A program made the translations under genes and the position numbers. This document shows positions 22,152 to 32,801 of a stretch of 64,000 nt of DNA, in pieces. The stretch spans positions 131,261,001 to 131,325,000 of the forward strand of contig JARDYH010000002.1 in assembly GCA_029215795.1 (NCBI GenBank). The letters are read 5' to 3'. Position 1 is the stretch's first letter, and each line of letters opens with the position of its first letter. Source of the stretch: Anniella stebbinsi (lineage: Eukaryota > Chordata > Lepidosauria > Squamata > Anniellidae). Below the pieces are notes generated by a model that had not been told where the DNA came from, did no database searches, and saw nothing but the letters and a program-made list of their open reading frames with translations.

Positions 22152-22279
22152 GACAGGATGAAGCCTCTGGTCACTCATTTCCTAGTAGTTGGTTTGATTG
22201 TCATTGGTATACAAGAGGGTGTGAGCATGGAGGAGTGCATCTTTGAGAAGCTAGACAATGAGGACAGCATATTTTGCGG
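22152..22279 (+). CDS. PEBP4: PEBP4, first coding exon (signal peptide)
   Basis: Codes for residues 1-40 and two bases of codon 41; ATG at 22158-22160, with a purine at -3. The acceptor is TTTTGCAG at 22151 and the donor GCGG|GTGAGC at 22279/22280. Residues 1-23 form a signal peptide with hydrophobic core FLVVGLIVIG, so the product is secreted or enters the endoplasmic reticulum. The mature start MEECIFEKLDNEDSIFC aligns with the N-terminal part of vertebrate PEBP4 (the pattern Cys, then Leu-Asp-x-Glu-Asp, then Phe-Cys). PEBP4 belongs to the phosphatidylethanolamine-binding family; in mammals it is linked to modulating ERK and other signalling. The ligand-binding core is encoded further downstream, outside this window. 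Confidence 0.85.
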
Positions 22280-23328
22280 GTGAGCTTCTTATCCCTTGAT
22301 ATTTTCAGATGTTTTTTGCAGAAATACAGGTGGTCCTTTCAGTATATCACGGACCAGGTCACCCAGCAATATTTCATGCCAATGTTTTATACAAAGGTGT
22401 GTAACATATTTAGGAACAAGAGTCATACTGGAAGCACATCATCATAGTAATCGCCACAGCGCCTTTGGATATCATGATAGTGCATAATTTTCATACCATT
22501 ATCTGGAGGAATATAGTTCACTTGCATATTGTAATTGCACGTAACAAAATGTGCATATTTTGCACACGGTGGGTGCCAGAGAATCTATGGAAGACACACT
22601 GTTGCATGTATTCAGTTATATTCTTAGATACAAGGACATTTGCACATTCTTAACTCATCTTTTGAAGTCACTTGGGTTCGTGTCGTCAGATTTGTGGTTA
22701 CTGCTGAAAAGTTGAAGGAAATGTTTGCTGAGGCTAATTTAGTGAACTGTAAAGTTGTAATCTGATATTAATCATGGGCAAGTGTCTGCTTGCCTGGCCC
22801 GAAAATCAGTTGGGATGCTCGAGAGGTTTACTTGAACACTTGAATAGCAAATTACTCCTTGCTTCCTCAATACCCCTACCCTCCCTCAGGGTGTAGACTT
22901 CTCATTTAGGGGGAGCATAGGGTTAAACCTGGAAAAGGGGCTAGGCTTATTTGTTTACATTTATGTATATCTTTCTATTTATATTTCTGGAAACCATCTT
23001 TCATCAATAATGGATCCTAGGTGTTTAAAGCCACATATTAAAATAAAAAATTACTCAACAAAAATATTACATTTTAATTTCAATATTATGATAGTTTACA
23101 CACTAACCCACCATCCATAGTCCTATACAATATGCCATCCAGGTTGAAGCCCAAGATAAAAATCAACAACTTCTTTTTATGAATTAAAACAAGTTTAGTT
23201 TAGCTAACCAGAGGGAGCGCTGAAGGGTGGATAATTAAAGCACCAAGGAGAGGAAATGCATTCAGGATGCTAGGATTCTTCCACACTGAATATGTTTCTT
23301 CTGATTGGTGTTGCCTGGATGAACTCAT

Positions 23329-23634
23329 TAGCAATAATAATAATAATAATACAAATATTTATTTATTTATTTATTTATTACCCGCCTCTCCCTCTGGATC
23401 GAGGCGGGGAACAACAGTAAATATAAATACAAAGACCATAAAATAGATAGAATATTAAAAACAAATAAAACTAATACATTATAAAACATCTTAAAGTTCA
23501 AGTAGGTAGGCCTGCTGGAAGAGATCAGTCTTCACGGCTCTCTTAAATTCAAGAAGACTGCTAAGTTGTCGAATTTCTCCCGGCAGGCGACTCCACAGTC
23601 TGGGAGCGGCAGAAGAGAAGGTCCTCTGGGTAAC
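23329..23634 (-). mobile_element. L2 LINE 3' fragment, same subfamily as 24982-28334
   Basis: On the minus strand it carries the last part of ORF2 (TQRTFSSAAPRLWSRLPGEI-like end, then F-x-x-LLEFKRAVKTDLFQQAYL) followed by a tail. The tail contains the stem GTTCCCCGCCTCGATCCAGA / GGGAGAGGCGGGTAA, then ATAAAT repeats. The right limit is where similarity to 28016 onward stops. Confidence 0.85.
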
Positions 23635-24950
23635 ACTCGTCAACTATAATGTTAAGATTCATCTCCAAACTGATCTCGTTATGTCCATGTAAAACAGCCA
23701 TGCAGGAGAATAGAAAACATGTTACATATTCATTCATTGAGACAATAAAAATAAATATTCCCCTAGTATATGAAAACCTACTTCTCTTCCCTCCCACTCT
23801 TCAAATGGGTAGTTTCCCCCTCCCCATTTCTCCCACATGACTAACTATAAACTCTTTTTTTGCAAGACTATTGGAAATATTCTTGCAAAATATTGGTAAC
23901 CCCAGCTGCCCAGCCAAGCCATGATTCTGTCTTGCCTCTTTACTTACCCAGAACGGTGGTGTTTCAGGGGTCAACAGAAAAATTCTTCTCAGCACCTAAG
24001 TGGAAAGTGCCACTTAAGTGCTGGCACTGTAATAAAATTGGCCAAAAAAAGGAGAATGATGGAGCCTTGTGGTGTTTCTTTTATGAAGGTTTATTTACAC
24101 TCTGTTCAGCATCAGGGCCTACAGCAATATGCTCCAAGCAAACTCTGCTTCCTCCTCAGCTGCCCAGCAGATCTCTTTGCAAGACAAAGGCCACTCTCCT
24201 TTTATGTTGGGTTCAGCCTTTCCCAGATTCCTTTCCTCCTGCCCCCTCAGGCCTTATAGGACAAAAGGTAGCCCATTCAGGAATTACAGTGGGTGGGAGG
24301 GTGGGGGGGAAGCCTTAATCTCTTTTACTTAGAGACACTAGTTATAAGGGGTCCTTGGAGGTAATTTAGACTAACCCCCCCCCCAACACATAACTATACA
24401 GACAACTGCCCTCCCTGCTTTATCTCTGGAAAGGGTGGGAAGGTAGTAGGTGGCAGATAGCAGGAGAGCAGGACATGCAGCTCCATATAGTCCAGGAGAA
24501 GCTGAGTGGAGCTGTCAGTTGTACCTGGGGAACCTGAGGCTGGTAAGCCCTCAATTCATAGCTGCAAATGTTTGACATCATTGTGTGGTTTTTCCTGGGC
24601 TGCATGGAACTGTCATTTGCAACTGACAAGGCTCATAATCTCTGGCTGCATATATTTGTGGAGGTAGACAGGGTGTGAACCCTAATTTGAGTCCAGGGAA
24701 GCTTGAAGAGGGATGTGTCCACCTCAGATTGAAGCTTCTTTAATTCAAACAGAATTGCACAAGTTTTTAAGTGCCCCCACTTTGAATAATCACCCGAGCT
24801 CTGTTTTATATACAATTCATTGGTTATAGTTCAGTCATAAATGCATTTCCGTGAATTGTAGAGCTGCTTGCAATGCACAGTGTTTTTAAACAACTGTTGA
24901 TAATGTATACAATAAATAGTATTTATCATTTCAATTGTTATGGATGTTAC

Positions 24951-24981
24951 AACATGCATATTATAAATCAAACAACATTAT
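24951..24981 (+). repeat. Target-site duplication, left copy (31 bp)
   Basis: 31 bases starting AACATGCATATTATAAATC and ending AACATTAT, identical to 28335-28365. They flank the L2 LINE exactly and mark its insertion target. Confidence 0.93.
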
Positions 24982-25755
24982 GTGTAGGGGAGCGGCAATT
25001 TGTGTTGTGCAGGGCAAAGGGAGATATGGCGTTGGCAGGGCAATGTGCCGTTACAGGGGAAGGAGAGATAGATATCTCATACCTCATCTCATCTTACCTT
25101 CCGATTGCTCTGCTAACCCGGGGAACTTGGAGAACGAACCAGGCCACCCACAGAACCTCTCCTTGCTCCTATGTAACGCCAAGTCAGTTAAAAATAAAAC
25201 ACATATCATCCATGACCTTCTTTCAGATGAGGAGGCTGACCTGGCATGCTTCACAGAGACCTGGCTGGGAGATGACAGTGGACCGACATGGGTGCAGGCC
25301 CTCCCAGCTGGGTACTGTGTTAGTGAGCAGGTGAGGGAAAGTGGGCGGGGGGGGGCGGAGTAGCTGTGGTCTATAGGGATAATCTTAACCTGACTAGACT
25401 TCCTGTTCGTGAACTGAATCACATCGAGTGTGTGTACCTGAGTCTGAAGACCAGGGATAGATGAGGGATTCTCTTAGTGTACCGCCCCCCCCGCTGCCTA
25501 TCAGACTCCCTGGCCGAGCTCACGGAACTGGTCTCGGAGCTGGTGTTGGATTCGCCCAGGCTTTTGGTCCTGGGCGACTTCAACATCCCATTCGAGACTG
25601 GTTTGTCAGGTGGAGCTCGGGAGTTCATGGCATCCATGACAACCATGGGCCTATCCCAATTGGTCTCTGGACCCACACATTCAGCGGGTCATACCCTCGA
25701 TACTGTTTTCAGTTCCGAACAGAGGGATCTGTGGGCAGAGGTAACTAATATCTTC

Positions 25756-25927
25756 GTGTTTATTTATTTATTTATTTATTTATTACATTTGTATACCGCC
25801 CCATAGCCGAAGCTCTCTGGGCGGTTTACATAGGATTAAAAACAATTAAAAACAATATACAAAAATGTAAACAGCAAAAACATACAACATACACACAATC
25901 TATACATTTAAAAACCACATCAACACA
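25756..25927 (-). mobile_element. Nested L2 3' tail inside the L2 LINE
   Basis: An antisense L2 tail of the other subfamily: TTTATTTA repeats, ATACCGCCCCATAGCCGAAG, CTCTCTGGGCGGTTTACA, then an A-rich part. It sits between VTNI and SWTDHFL-like endonuclease sequence of the host element, disrupting it. It must have landed after the host L2, which is itself young, so both subfamilies were active in recent time. Target duplication not clear. Confidence 0.85.
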
Positions 25928-26005
25928 TCATGGACAGACCATTTTCTGGTTAGGGTTAGTATCACGGCTACCACCCGCCCCTGCAGGGGTGGTGGACCTA
26001 TTAAG

Positions 26006-28159
26006 ATGGTCCGCCCTCGAAGGCTGATGGATCCTTCTGGATTTCAGAAAGCCTTGGAGGGTTTTATGGCTGGTATCGTCGACGATCCTGTAGAAGCCCT
26101 GGTCGATAGATGGAATCAAGACCTAACTAGGGCTATCGATACGATCGCCCCCAAACATCCTCTCCGACCCGCTTCTAACAGGGCGCCCTGGTATACAGAA
26201 GACCTCAGGGAGTTGAAGCGGAAAGGACGACGACTGGAGCGTCGATGGCAGAAAACTCGACTTCTATCCGACAAGACACGGCATAGAGAACATCTTCGTT
26301 CCTATGGGGTGGCAGTACGTGCAGCGAAGAAAGCTTTCTTCTCTGCGCGCATTGCGTCTGCAAATTCGCATCCAGCGGAACTGTTCAGGGTGGTGAGGGG
26401 TCTAACCCGGGCACCTTCCCCCCTGAATCCGATTTTAGAGCCTTCGGCAGTTCACTGTGATGCCTTTAACGATCATTTCACAGAGAAAATCTCTCGGATA
26501 AGAGCCGACTTAGATGCCGTCGTTATAGCAGAGGCTGACAATGGAGTGTCCAGCGACTCTGCAAGTAGAATTACACTGGATCATTTTCAGTTGGTGAGTA
26601 CCGAGGACGTGGACAAGCTGCTTGGAGGAGTGAGGACGACGACTTGCCCTCTCGATCCCTGTCCTTCATGGCTGGTCGTCCAGGGAGGAGATGCAGTTAG
26701 ATCGCAATTACAATATATTACTAATGCATCTCTCAGGGAGGGGACTTTCCCATCACGTTTAAAAGAAGCGGTGGTATGGCCGCTTCTAAAGAAGCCCTCT
26801 CTGGATCCCCTGGACTTTAATAACTACAGACCGGTATCAAACCTTCTATTCTTGGGCAAGGTGAACGAGAGGGCGGTTGCCTTTCAACTCCAAGTAGTCT
26901 TGGATGACACTGATTTTCTAGACCCATTTCAAACTGGCTTCAGGGCGGGATACGGAGTTGAGACTGTTATGGTCGCCTTAGTGGATGATCTACGCCTTAG
27001 TATTGACAGGGGGAGTGTGTCCCTGTTGGTACTTCTGGACCTCTCAGCGGCTTTCGATACCATCGACCATGGTATCCTTCTGGAATGCCTGAGGGGATTG
27101 GGAATCGGGGGCACTGTGCTTCAGTGGTTCCGGTCCTACCTCTCGGGCAGGTTCCAGATGGTGATGCTTGGGGATAGCTGCTCTGCAAAGAAGGAGCTGC
27201 TGTGTGGTGTACCGCAAGGTGCCATCCTTTCCCCAATGCTGTTTAACATTTATATGAAACCGTTGGGAGAGATCATCCGGAGGCATAGGGCGGGGTGCTA
27301 TCAGTATGCTGATGACACCCAAATATATTTCTCTATGCCTTCGATAACAGCGCCAGCTAAGGATAGTGTGTCTCCTCTGAATGAATGCTTGGAGGCGGTA
27401 ATGGGTTGTATGAGGAAAAACAAACTGAAGCTGAATCCAGACAAGATGGAGGTGCTTGCTGTCAAAGGCCGCAACCTGGGTTTGGAGGTGTGTCAACCGG
27501 TTCTGGATGGGGTTACACTCCCCCTGAAAGACTGTGTTCGCAGCTTGGGGGTGCTCCTGGATCCGTCGTTCCAAATGACAGCCCAGATAGATGCGACGGC
27601 CAGGAGTGCCTACTATCAGCTTCGGCTGATACGCCAGCTGCGCCCCTTCCTAGAGTTGGAAGACCTAAAGATGGTGGTGCACGCGCTGGTAACTTCGAAG
27701 CTCGACTTCTGCAATGCGCTGTACATAGGGCTACCTCTGTGCCTAGTCCGGAAACTTCAACTAGTTCAAAATATGGCAGCTAGGTTGGTCACCGGTACAT
27801 CTAGGGGTGACCATATTACGCCAGCTTTAAAATCGCTCCATTGGCTGCCAATTAGTTTCCGGGCGAAGTATAAAGTGTTGGTTATTACCTTTAAAACCCT
27901 ACATGGTTTGGGTCCAGGTTACCTGCGGGATCGCCTTCTCCCATACAATTCGCCCCGCACGCTCAGGTCCTCTGGGAAGAACTTACTGCAGTCGGCCAAG
28001 ACTAGGCTGACAACCGTTACCCAGAGGACCTTCTCTTCTGCCGCTCCCAGACTGTGGAATGACCTGCCGGAGGAGACTCGTCAACTTAACAGTCTTTTAG
28101 AATTTAAGAAAGCTATAAAGACTGTTCTCTTCTGGCAGGCATATCCAGTGGAATTTTAG
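26006..28159 (+). CDS. L2 LINE ORF2 fragment, reverse transcriptase (717 codons, open)
   Basis: An open frame without a stop; the first Met is only the start of the intact part and lies after the endonuclease. RT motifs run in order: FNNYRPVSNLLFLGKV (about residue 272), LLVLLDLSAAFDTIDH with catalytic Asp about residue 351, GVPQGAILSPMLFNIYM (about 404), YADD at residue 434 (27305-27316), and NKLKLNPDKMEVL (about 472). A C-terminal segment with SKLDFCNALYIGLP and YKVLVITFKTLHGLGPGYL follows. These are hallmark L2-clade features. The product in an intact element copies RNA into DNA at the nicked target. Here no endonuclease is joined in frame, so a working ORF2 protein is unlikely. Confidence 0.92.
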   Translation: MVRPRRLMDPSGFQKALEGFMAGIVDDPVEALVDRWNQDLTRAIDTIAPKHPLRPASNRAPWYTEDLRELKRKGRRLERRWQKTRLLSDKTRHREHLRSYGVAVRAAKKAFFSARIASANSHPAELFRVVRGLTRAPSPLNPILEPSAVHCDAFNDHFTEKISRIRADLDAVVIAEADNGVSSDSASRITLDHFQLVSTEDVDKLLGGVRTTTCPLDPCPSWLVVQGGDAVRSQLQYITNASLREGTFPSRLKEAVVWPLLKKPSLDPLDFNNYRPVSNLLFLGKVNERAVAFQLQVVLDDTDFLDPFQTGFRAGYGVETVMVALVDDLRLSIDRGSVSLLVLLDLSAAFDTIDHGILLECLRGLGIGGTVLQWFRSYLSGRFQMVMLGDSCSAKKELLCGVPQGAILSPMLFNIYMKPLGEIIRRHRAGCYQYADDTQIYFSMPSITAPAKDSVSPLNECLEAVMGCMRKNKLKLNPDKMEVLAVKGRNLGLEVCQPVLDGVTLPLKDCVRSLGVLLDPSFQMTAQIDATARSAYYQLRLIRQLRPFLELEDLKMVVHALVTSKLDFCNALYIGLPLCLVRKLQLVQNMAARLVTGTSRGDHITPALKSLHWLPISFRAKYKVLVITFKTLHGLGPGYLRDRLLPYNSPRTLRSSGKNLLQSAKTRLTTVTQRTFSSAAPRLWNDLPEETRQLNSLLEFKKAIKTVLFWQAYPVEF

Positions 28160-28301
28160 AATGATTTAAGGATGTTTTTAGGATGTTTTAGGATTTTTTA
28201 TGCAGTTTTAATAAAATGTGTCATGTTTTAATCAGTTTAATGTATTTTATCATGTTGTTGTTCCCCGCCTCGATCCAGACGGAGAGGCGGGTAAGAAATA
28301 A

Positions 28302-28334
<33 letters not shown>

Positions 28335-28337
<3 letters not shown>

Positions 28338-28365
28338 ATGCATATTATAAATCAAACAACATTAT
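28335..28365 (+). repeat. Target-site duplication, right copy (31 bp)
   Basis: Identical to 24951-24981 by direct comparison; the L2 tail ends just before it. Confidence 0.93.
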
Positions 28366-28386
28366 ATTTATAATACACATGCTGTA

Positions 28387-28440
28387 ATTTTATTTCTTTA
28401 TTTATTACATTTATAAACTGCCCCATAGCCAAAGCTCTCT
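28387..28440 (-). mobile_element. Short L2 tail fragment
   Basis: TTTATTTATTACATTTATAA, ACTGCCCCATAGCCAA, AGCTCTCT: the antisense L2 terminal segment cut off within the stem. No coding content. Confidence 0.7.
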
Positions 28441-29074
28441 ACTACTTAAAGTAGACTCATTGAAATGAATGGGACTTAAGTTACACATGAGTAACTCAAG
28501 TGTTTCAGTGGGTCTTCTCTAAGTAGGACTTACAGTTACATTGGGTTTTACCCTTGGTCTGAATCAGAAGGTACTTCTTGGCATTTATCAAATAGCACAT
28601 TAAAAGGGAAGAGGGAGGCAGAGAGCTTTCAGTCATGTGGAACAGATCTCAAAGGGATGGATTAATTAATCTGGAAAGATAACAGCTATTTATCTAGTTT
28701 AGTATTGGATGTTAAGATGCTCCTGTAGACATAAACTAAAGAATAAAAAGAACCTCTTAGCCACACATTACCTCAATCATGTGCACAAATATATGCTTAA
28801 AACATGCTAACTAACAGCTATTTTGCATTAAGCAAGGTTGCATTTTCAATATCAAAGTGTAAAGTAATTGTTGTCATGTGTGCTAGCAGTTGTGACAACA
28901 GAAAAAAAGAGTGCCAGCTTTATTCTGTATTAATTTATCTGATATAAACTTTCCTTTGGGGCAAATTAAATATAATTCAAAGGAATACTCTTCATAGAAT
29001 ACTGATGCTCAACTCACAGTTTGTAGTCTCTAGTATTCAGCATGGATCTCACTTCAGTATTGTGTTCCTTACAG

Positions 29075-29207
29075 AGGGCATCTAGAAATTTTGTATCCTG
29101 AACTGGGAGATGTTGGCTGTACATATATTCCAAAGTGCAACTTGTACCGTAAACGTATCAGCAAGGAATGGAGTAGCCCAAAAGTCAGATACCAGCAGGC
29201 AGTTGGG
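29075..29207 (+). CDS. PEBP4: PEBP4, second coding exon
   Basis: 133 bases. It starts after TTCCTTACAG (29074), completes codon 41 and ends in phase 0 before GTAAGA (29208). Residues 41-85 include the PEBP4 hallmark LEILYPELGDVGCTYIPKCN, which follows the family pattern (YPELG, then GC, then P-x-C-N-x-Y-R). The total after two exons is 85 residues, compared with about 220-230 for mammalian PEBP4. The spacing of the four Cys (27, 40, 56, 62) suggests two disulfides; this is inference. The next exon should encode the DPDAPSR-type ligand-pocket segment and is not seen in the rest of the window. Confidence 0.87.
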
Positions 29208-32200
29208 GTAAGAAGAACCAACTTATGTCATTATGTCCAAACATCTGTGACAGGCACAGGTGCTTTGAATATACATCATAATGAGTCACAGATCTTAACA
29301 CACAAGGTTTCCCCCCCTTAATTGTGTCTAATATATCAACACTAATGCAGGTTTTGAAACTTTGTGTAATAGTTTACAATATTTGTTTTTGCTTTAAATC
29401 AAAAAGGCCTATAGCCCAATGTCTGTTTTATGACCTCTTCCTCCTTGTACCAGCACAAGCTTGTCATTGAGGTATAGTGAATAGTATGTCCAAGTAGGGT
29501 TCTTGTGGGGGTACTACATGTGCAGTCCACAGCTCTTTGAAGGAAGAATGGGATAAAATAATAATAATCTAGATCCTGTGTTTAGCTGGAAATACTACAT
29601 CAGCACAGTACAAAGTTAAAAGAATATTCATTTCGCGAACCCGCTATTGGCGTAGGAAAGGTGCACTTCCTATACTGATCACGTTGTAATAAACATGCAG
29701 CTCTCTTAGCAACTGCATAGTGAAAGGACTGTTCTGCTTGCCTCAACGTTATTCCTGCATTGCTGATTTACAGGCACATGTTTTAAATATTTTATACAAG
29801 GTGCTTCGCTCTTTTTCTCCTTTCCTTTTTTTCTGGACAAGGATTCAGGGGAAATGGAGGAAGTGGTCATGTTGAGAGAAATGCTTTCTTACAATAAACA
29901 AAAACAGATCCATCAAAAAGTTTGAAAATGTGGCTTTAGGTTATTAGAGGCATGATTTGAGATAGGATGAGAGTGGAATGTGATTGGAATTATTCTACAT
30001 TGTAAATATTAACACTAAATAGAAATTTGATTCCTAATTTCCCCAGCCTTTCCTCTCTTGTTTACCAGAATCTATTGTCTGCATGGAGAACCTCATAGTG
30101 CACAGCATCATCTAATGGCTCCAAAATGTATTGCACCTAAATGCTTATTTTCAAGACACATCTTCATTTCTCTGGGAGAAAAAAATTTCATTATCACATT
30201 TCCTACAAGGCAAGGGAAATAATCCGTCTGGAAGTTCTTTTGCATAGGTTCCGTTGCTCTCACACAATGCTCATCTATTTCAATGGGACATGCAGTAAAT
30301 AAGAGCATCCAGGTAGATTGTGTCCAAGAATTGTATTGACACCACTGTTGTACTTCAGTTGACGGACTATGAGCAATTGAGGACTTGCAAAAATTAAAAA
30401 GGGGAGAACCCCATGTACAGGCTGACTAGAAATGGCAGAGTGGGGGGGGGACTGGACAACATAAGTCCTACAGGCTAATTGGTGCCCCCAACCTTTCTAT
30501 TTATATACCCCCCCCCCATGGAATTCCAGGTCCCCGTTGTTTGTGGCCCTTCCCCACATCCTTGTGGGAACATCTAAGGCTCACCCAAATCCATCAAAAA
30601 TAGGAGAGGGGGTGGAAGAATGTCTGTGTTACTACAGCTGCATTGCTTCTTTTTTCTCTGATTTCAAAGTCACATGGCAGAGTTGGCGCCAATTTTTCCA
30701 TGCTCACACAGCCAACCACTTGTGGCTGAAATTCCTTCACTCCTGTGAATTGCTGGGAAAGTGAAAGTCTTATGAGCTGTTGCTGCCAAATCCAGCAAGG
30801 AGGAGTGGAGATAAAGTGGGGGGGGGGGAGCGGGGATGATCAAAAAGAAAGCAAACACACACAGTAAAGAAAAAGGTGGCAAGTATGAAATGTGGATTTG
30901 GATAAAGAGAAAAGTTTGTGGGGTTTTAGAGATGGAGGATGCAAAGACCTGTAGGGCAGAGTGTACACTGTGCATAGAGAGGTAACATAGATGGGACTTC
31001 AGAGAAACCTGTGTGTATGGAAACAGAAAAAGAGGGAGGTGACTGAGAGAGGGAAGTGCAGACCTATGGTGGTCTGTAGAGAGGGAGGGGGAGAGCAAAA
31101 ATTACTGTGAAGATAGGGTGATTTTAGATAAACTTGCCATGGGGCAGATTGAGGAGAAGAATGTGCACCTTGGGGTACAGAGAGAAAAAACACACTGAAT
31201 TAAAAATGTTTTCAGTTTGTAGCAATTTGGCCTTCTTCAGTTATATTAGTAAAAATATAAAACCACAGAATGATTGAATTATGCACAATGTGTTATGGGT
31301 CATAGTTGGTTTTTCAGTGGGACTACGTCGTGGTTCAGTTAAGCAGCAAATAAGATTGGAAACTATCCAGGAAAGGTGAATCAGCATTGGCTTGGATCAT
31401 ATTAGACCCCCATGCTGTACAGAGCATGTCTGTGCTGTGTGAGTTGATTTTGTGGCTGTTCAACTTAAAAGTCTTTTGAAATATGCTTTCTTGTTACTAA
31501 ATGGCAAAAGAGGTTGTACTAGGATATAGGCAGATCAGGGGTGCTTCCAGACAAAAGCCTTTTTGCGGATGCTAGCCATTTCCAATTTGTTTTTGTTTTG
31601 AAATCCAGAATTATAATGGACCTTCAAGGCGGCAGAAGGTGAGGGAGCAAGAAATACAGATGTATTTCACCTTTCGGAGTGCTTGCCCATTTGGATTCGT
31701 TTTCATGTTACACATAGGAAGAAGATTCCCTGTATGATTTTGTTTTGAGTTAAACTCACTCTTGTGCACTGAGTATTTCCACTGAAACTCAGGCAAGCCA
31801 TTTCTCTCCCTGTTTGTCTGGGACTCCAGGAAGGAAGATAGGCTTTGAAATGAGGTTGTTCAGCAGCTTTGAACAAGAGGAGGAATGACTGAGGAGCTAC
31901 CCATGTTAGGTGAAAATTCATGTGACAGATTTCAGTGCTGTTGTTTTTAAAGAAAAATCACTTTCGAATAGCAGAATTTTGACTGGAGAAGTGATTGGGG
32001 AGGGAATGCTTAACCCTCTCCTTGCTGGCTCTTGCTCTTTTCTAAATTGATTCCCTTTCCCCAAGTGGCATTTTTCTCCATGAGTTTTGAAACACATCTT
32101 TGATAGGAAATGTGTATTTAGAATCCTGCCTGGAGAAGGGGTGTTATCTGAGGTTTAGAAATTGTGGCTAAGGAAAGGGTTAAGCGCCTTTCACCAGTTC

Positions 32201-32664
32201 TAAATTTTCCTCTCCTGAATCTGCTTTTCTTTTCTTTTCTTTTTTTAAAAGGGTAGCAGGACTCTGCTTTTTGCATTTGTGTGTAAAATGTAGCCTCTGA
32301 AAGCCCACATGTATCATTCTATAGCATACCCCCTTGGAATATTTATATCTGTAAGATGTACAGGAAAAGGTATTTTCCCCTCTAATTGCTGTCACAACTT
32401 ATAGGATAAATTAATGAATGACAACAGTGTGTGTGTTTTTTAATTCGTTCAAAATTATTCCAAAAGTCTGTATTATGTGCAGGATCTGAGTTTTAACATA
32501 AGTTTCCTCATACTACAAAGTACACGTGGTTAAAAATCTGTTCACTGCATTTATTCTGAAGACAGAAGACAGAGCTCTTGTGGCCAAAAGTACCCTTTGT
32601 GAGCATCTCTACATTAAGGGAAATTGTGTTGTTTACCCAGGGTTGTTGTGCTTCCTAGTTCTTT
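29208..32664. other. Intronic, no gene or clear repeat
   Basis: Mostly unique AT-rich sequence with homopolymer runs: G at 30442-30449, C at 30510-30518, G at 30821-30829. Frames up to 142 codons (minus strand, about 30670-31098) have biased Ser/Leu/Pro composition and no domain. Confidence 0.4.
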
Positions 32665-32801
32665 AGTGCGATTGATATGGGCTGGATTACACAGGAGGAG
32701 AGAGGCAAGAAAGCAAAAGATCCTGGTGCTTTGGTGCAGTTGATATCAGCAAGATTACACAGGAGAAGAAGGGCGACGAGGTGGAAGATCCTACTGTTTC
32801 C
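32665..32801 (+). repeat. Local tandem duplication, two units of about 68 bp
   Basis: Unit 1 (32665-32732) and unit 2 (32733-32801) share GTGCNATTGATAT, GGATTACACAGGAG / AGATTACACAGGAG, and AGATCCT(G/A)GTG-type ends. Divergence is moderate. An open frame on the minus strand repeats a similar peptide twice because of this. Confidence 0.75.

Larger units (their letters stand above)
24982..28334 (+). mobile_element. L2-clade LINE, nearly full length, recently inserted
   Basis: 3353 bp between perfect 31-bp direct repeats. The left part encodes an apurinic-type endonuclease: LCNAKSVKNK and FTETWLGDD near 25165-25275, and PRLLVLGDFNIPF near 25555-25595. It is broken by a G-run frameshift near 25345-25360, a stop near 25460 and a nested L2 tail (25756-25927). 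The rest is a long open RT frame ending at 28159. The 3' end has a strong stem-loop (28264-28271 pairing with 28284-28291) and an ATT microsatellite tail (about 28299-28334). Identical long target duplications and the open frame indicate recent movement. Not competent now because of the broken endonuclease. Confidence 0.93.
22280..29074 (+). other. PEBP4: PEBP4 intron between the two coding exons
   Basis: 6795 bp intron with GT (22280) and AG (29073-29074) ends. It contains an L2 fragment (23329-23634), a nearly complete L2 LINE with target duplications (24951-28365) and another L2 tail (28387-28440). The parts 22280-23328, 23635-24950 and 28441-29074 hold no gene I can support. A 152-codon frame at 23860-24318 has a weak zinc-knuckle-like phrase but no family match. 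Confidence 0.75.

Noticed and set aside
24873..25363. 153- and 142-codon overlapping frames
   Set aside because: The second is the L2 endonuclease start read through the left target duplication. The first is its shadow in another frame.
27044..27783. 176-codon minus frame and 132-codon plus frame
   Set aside because: Shadows of the L2 reverse transcriptase frame.
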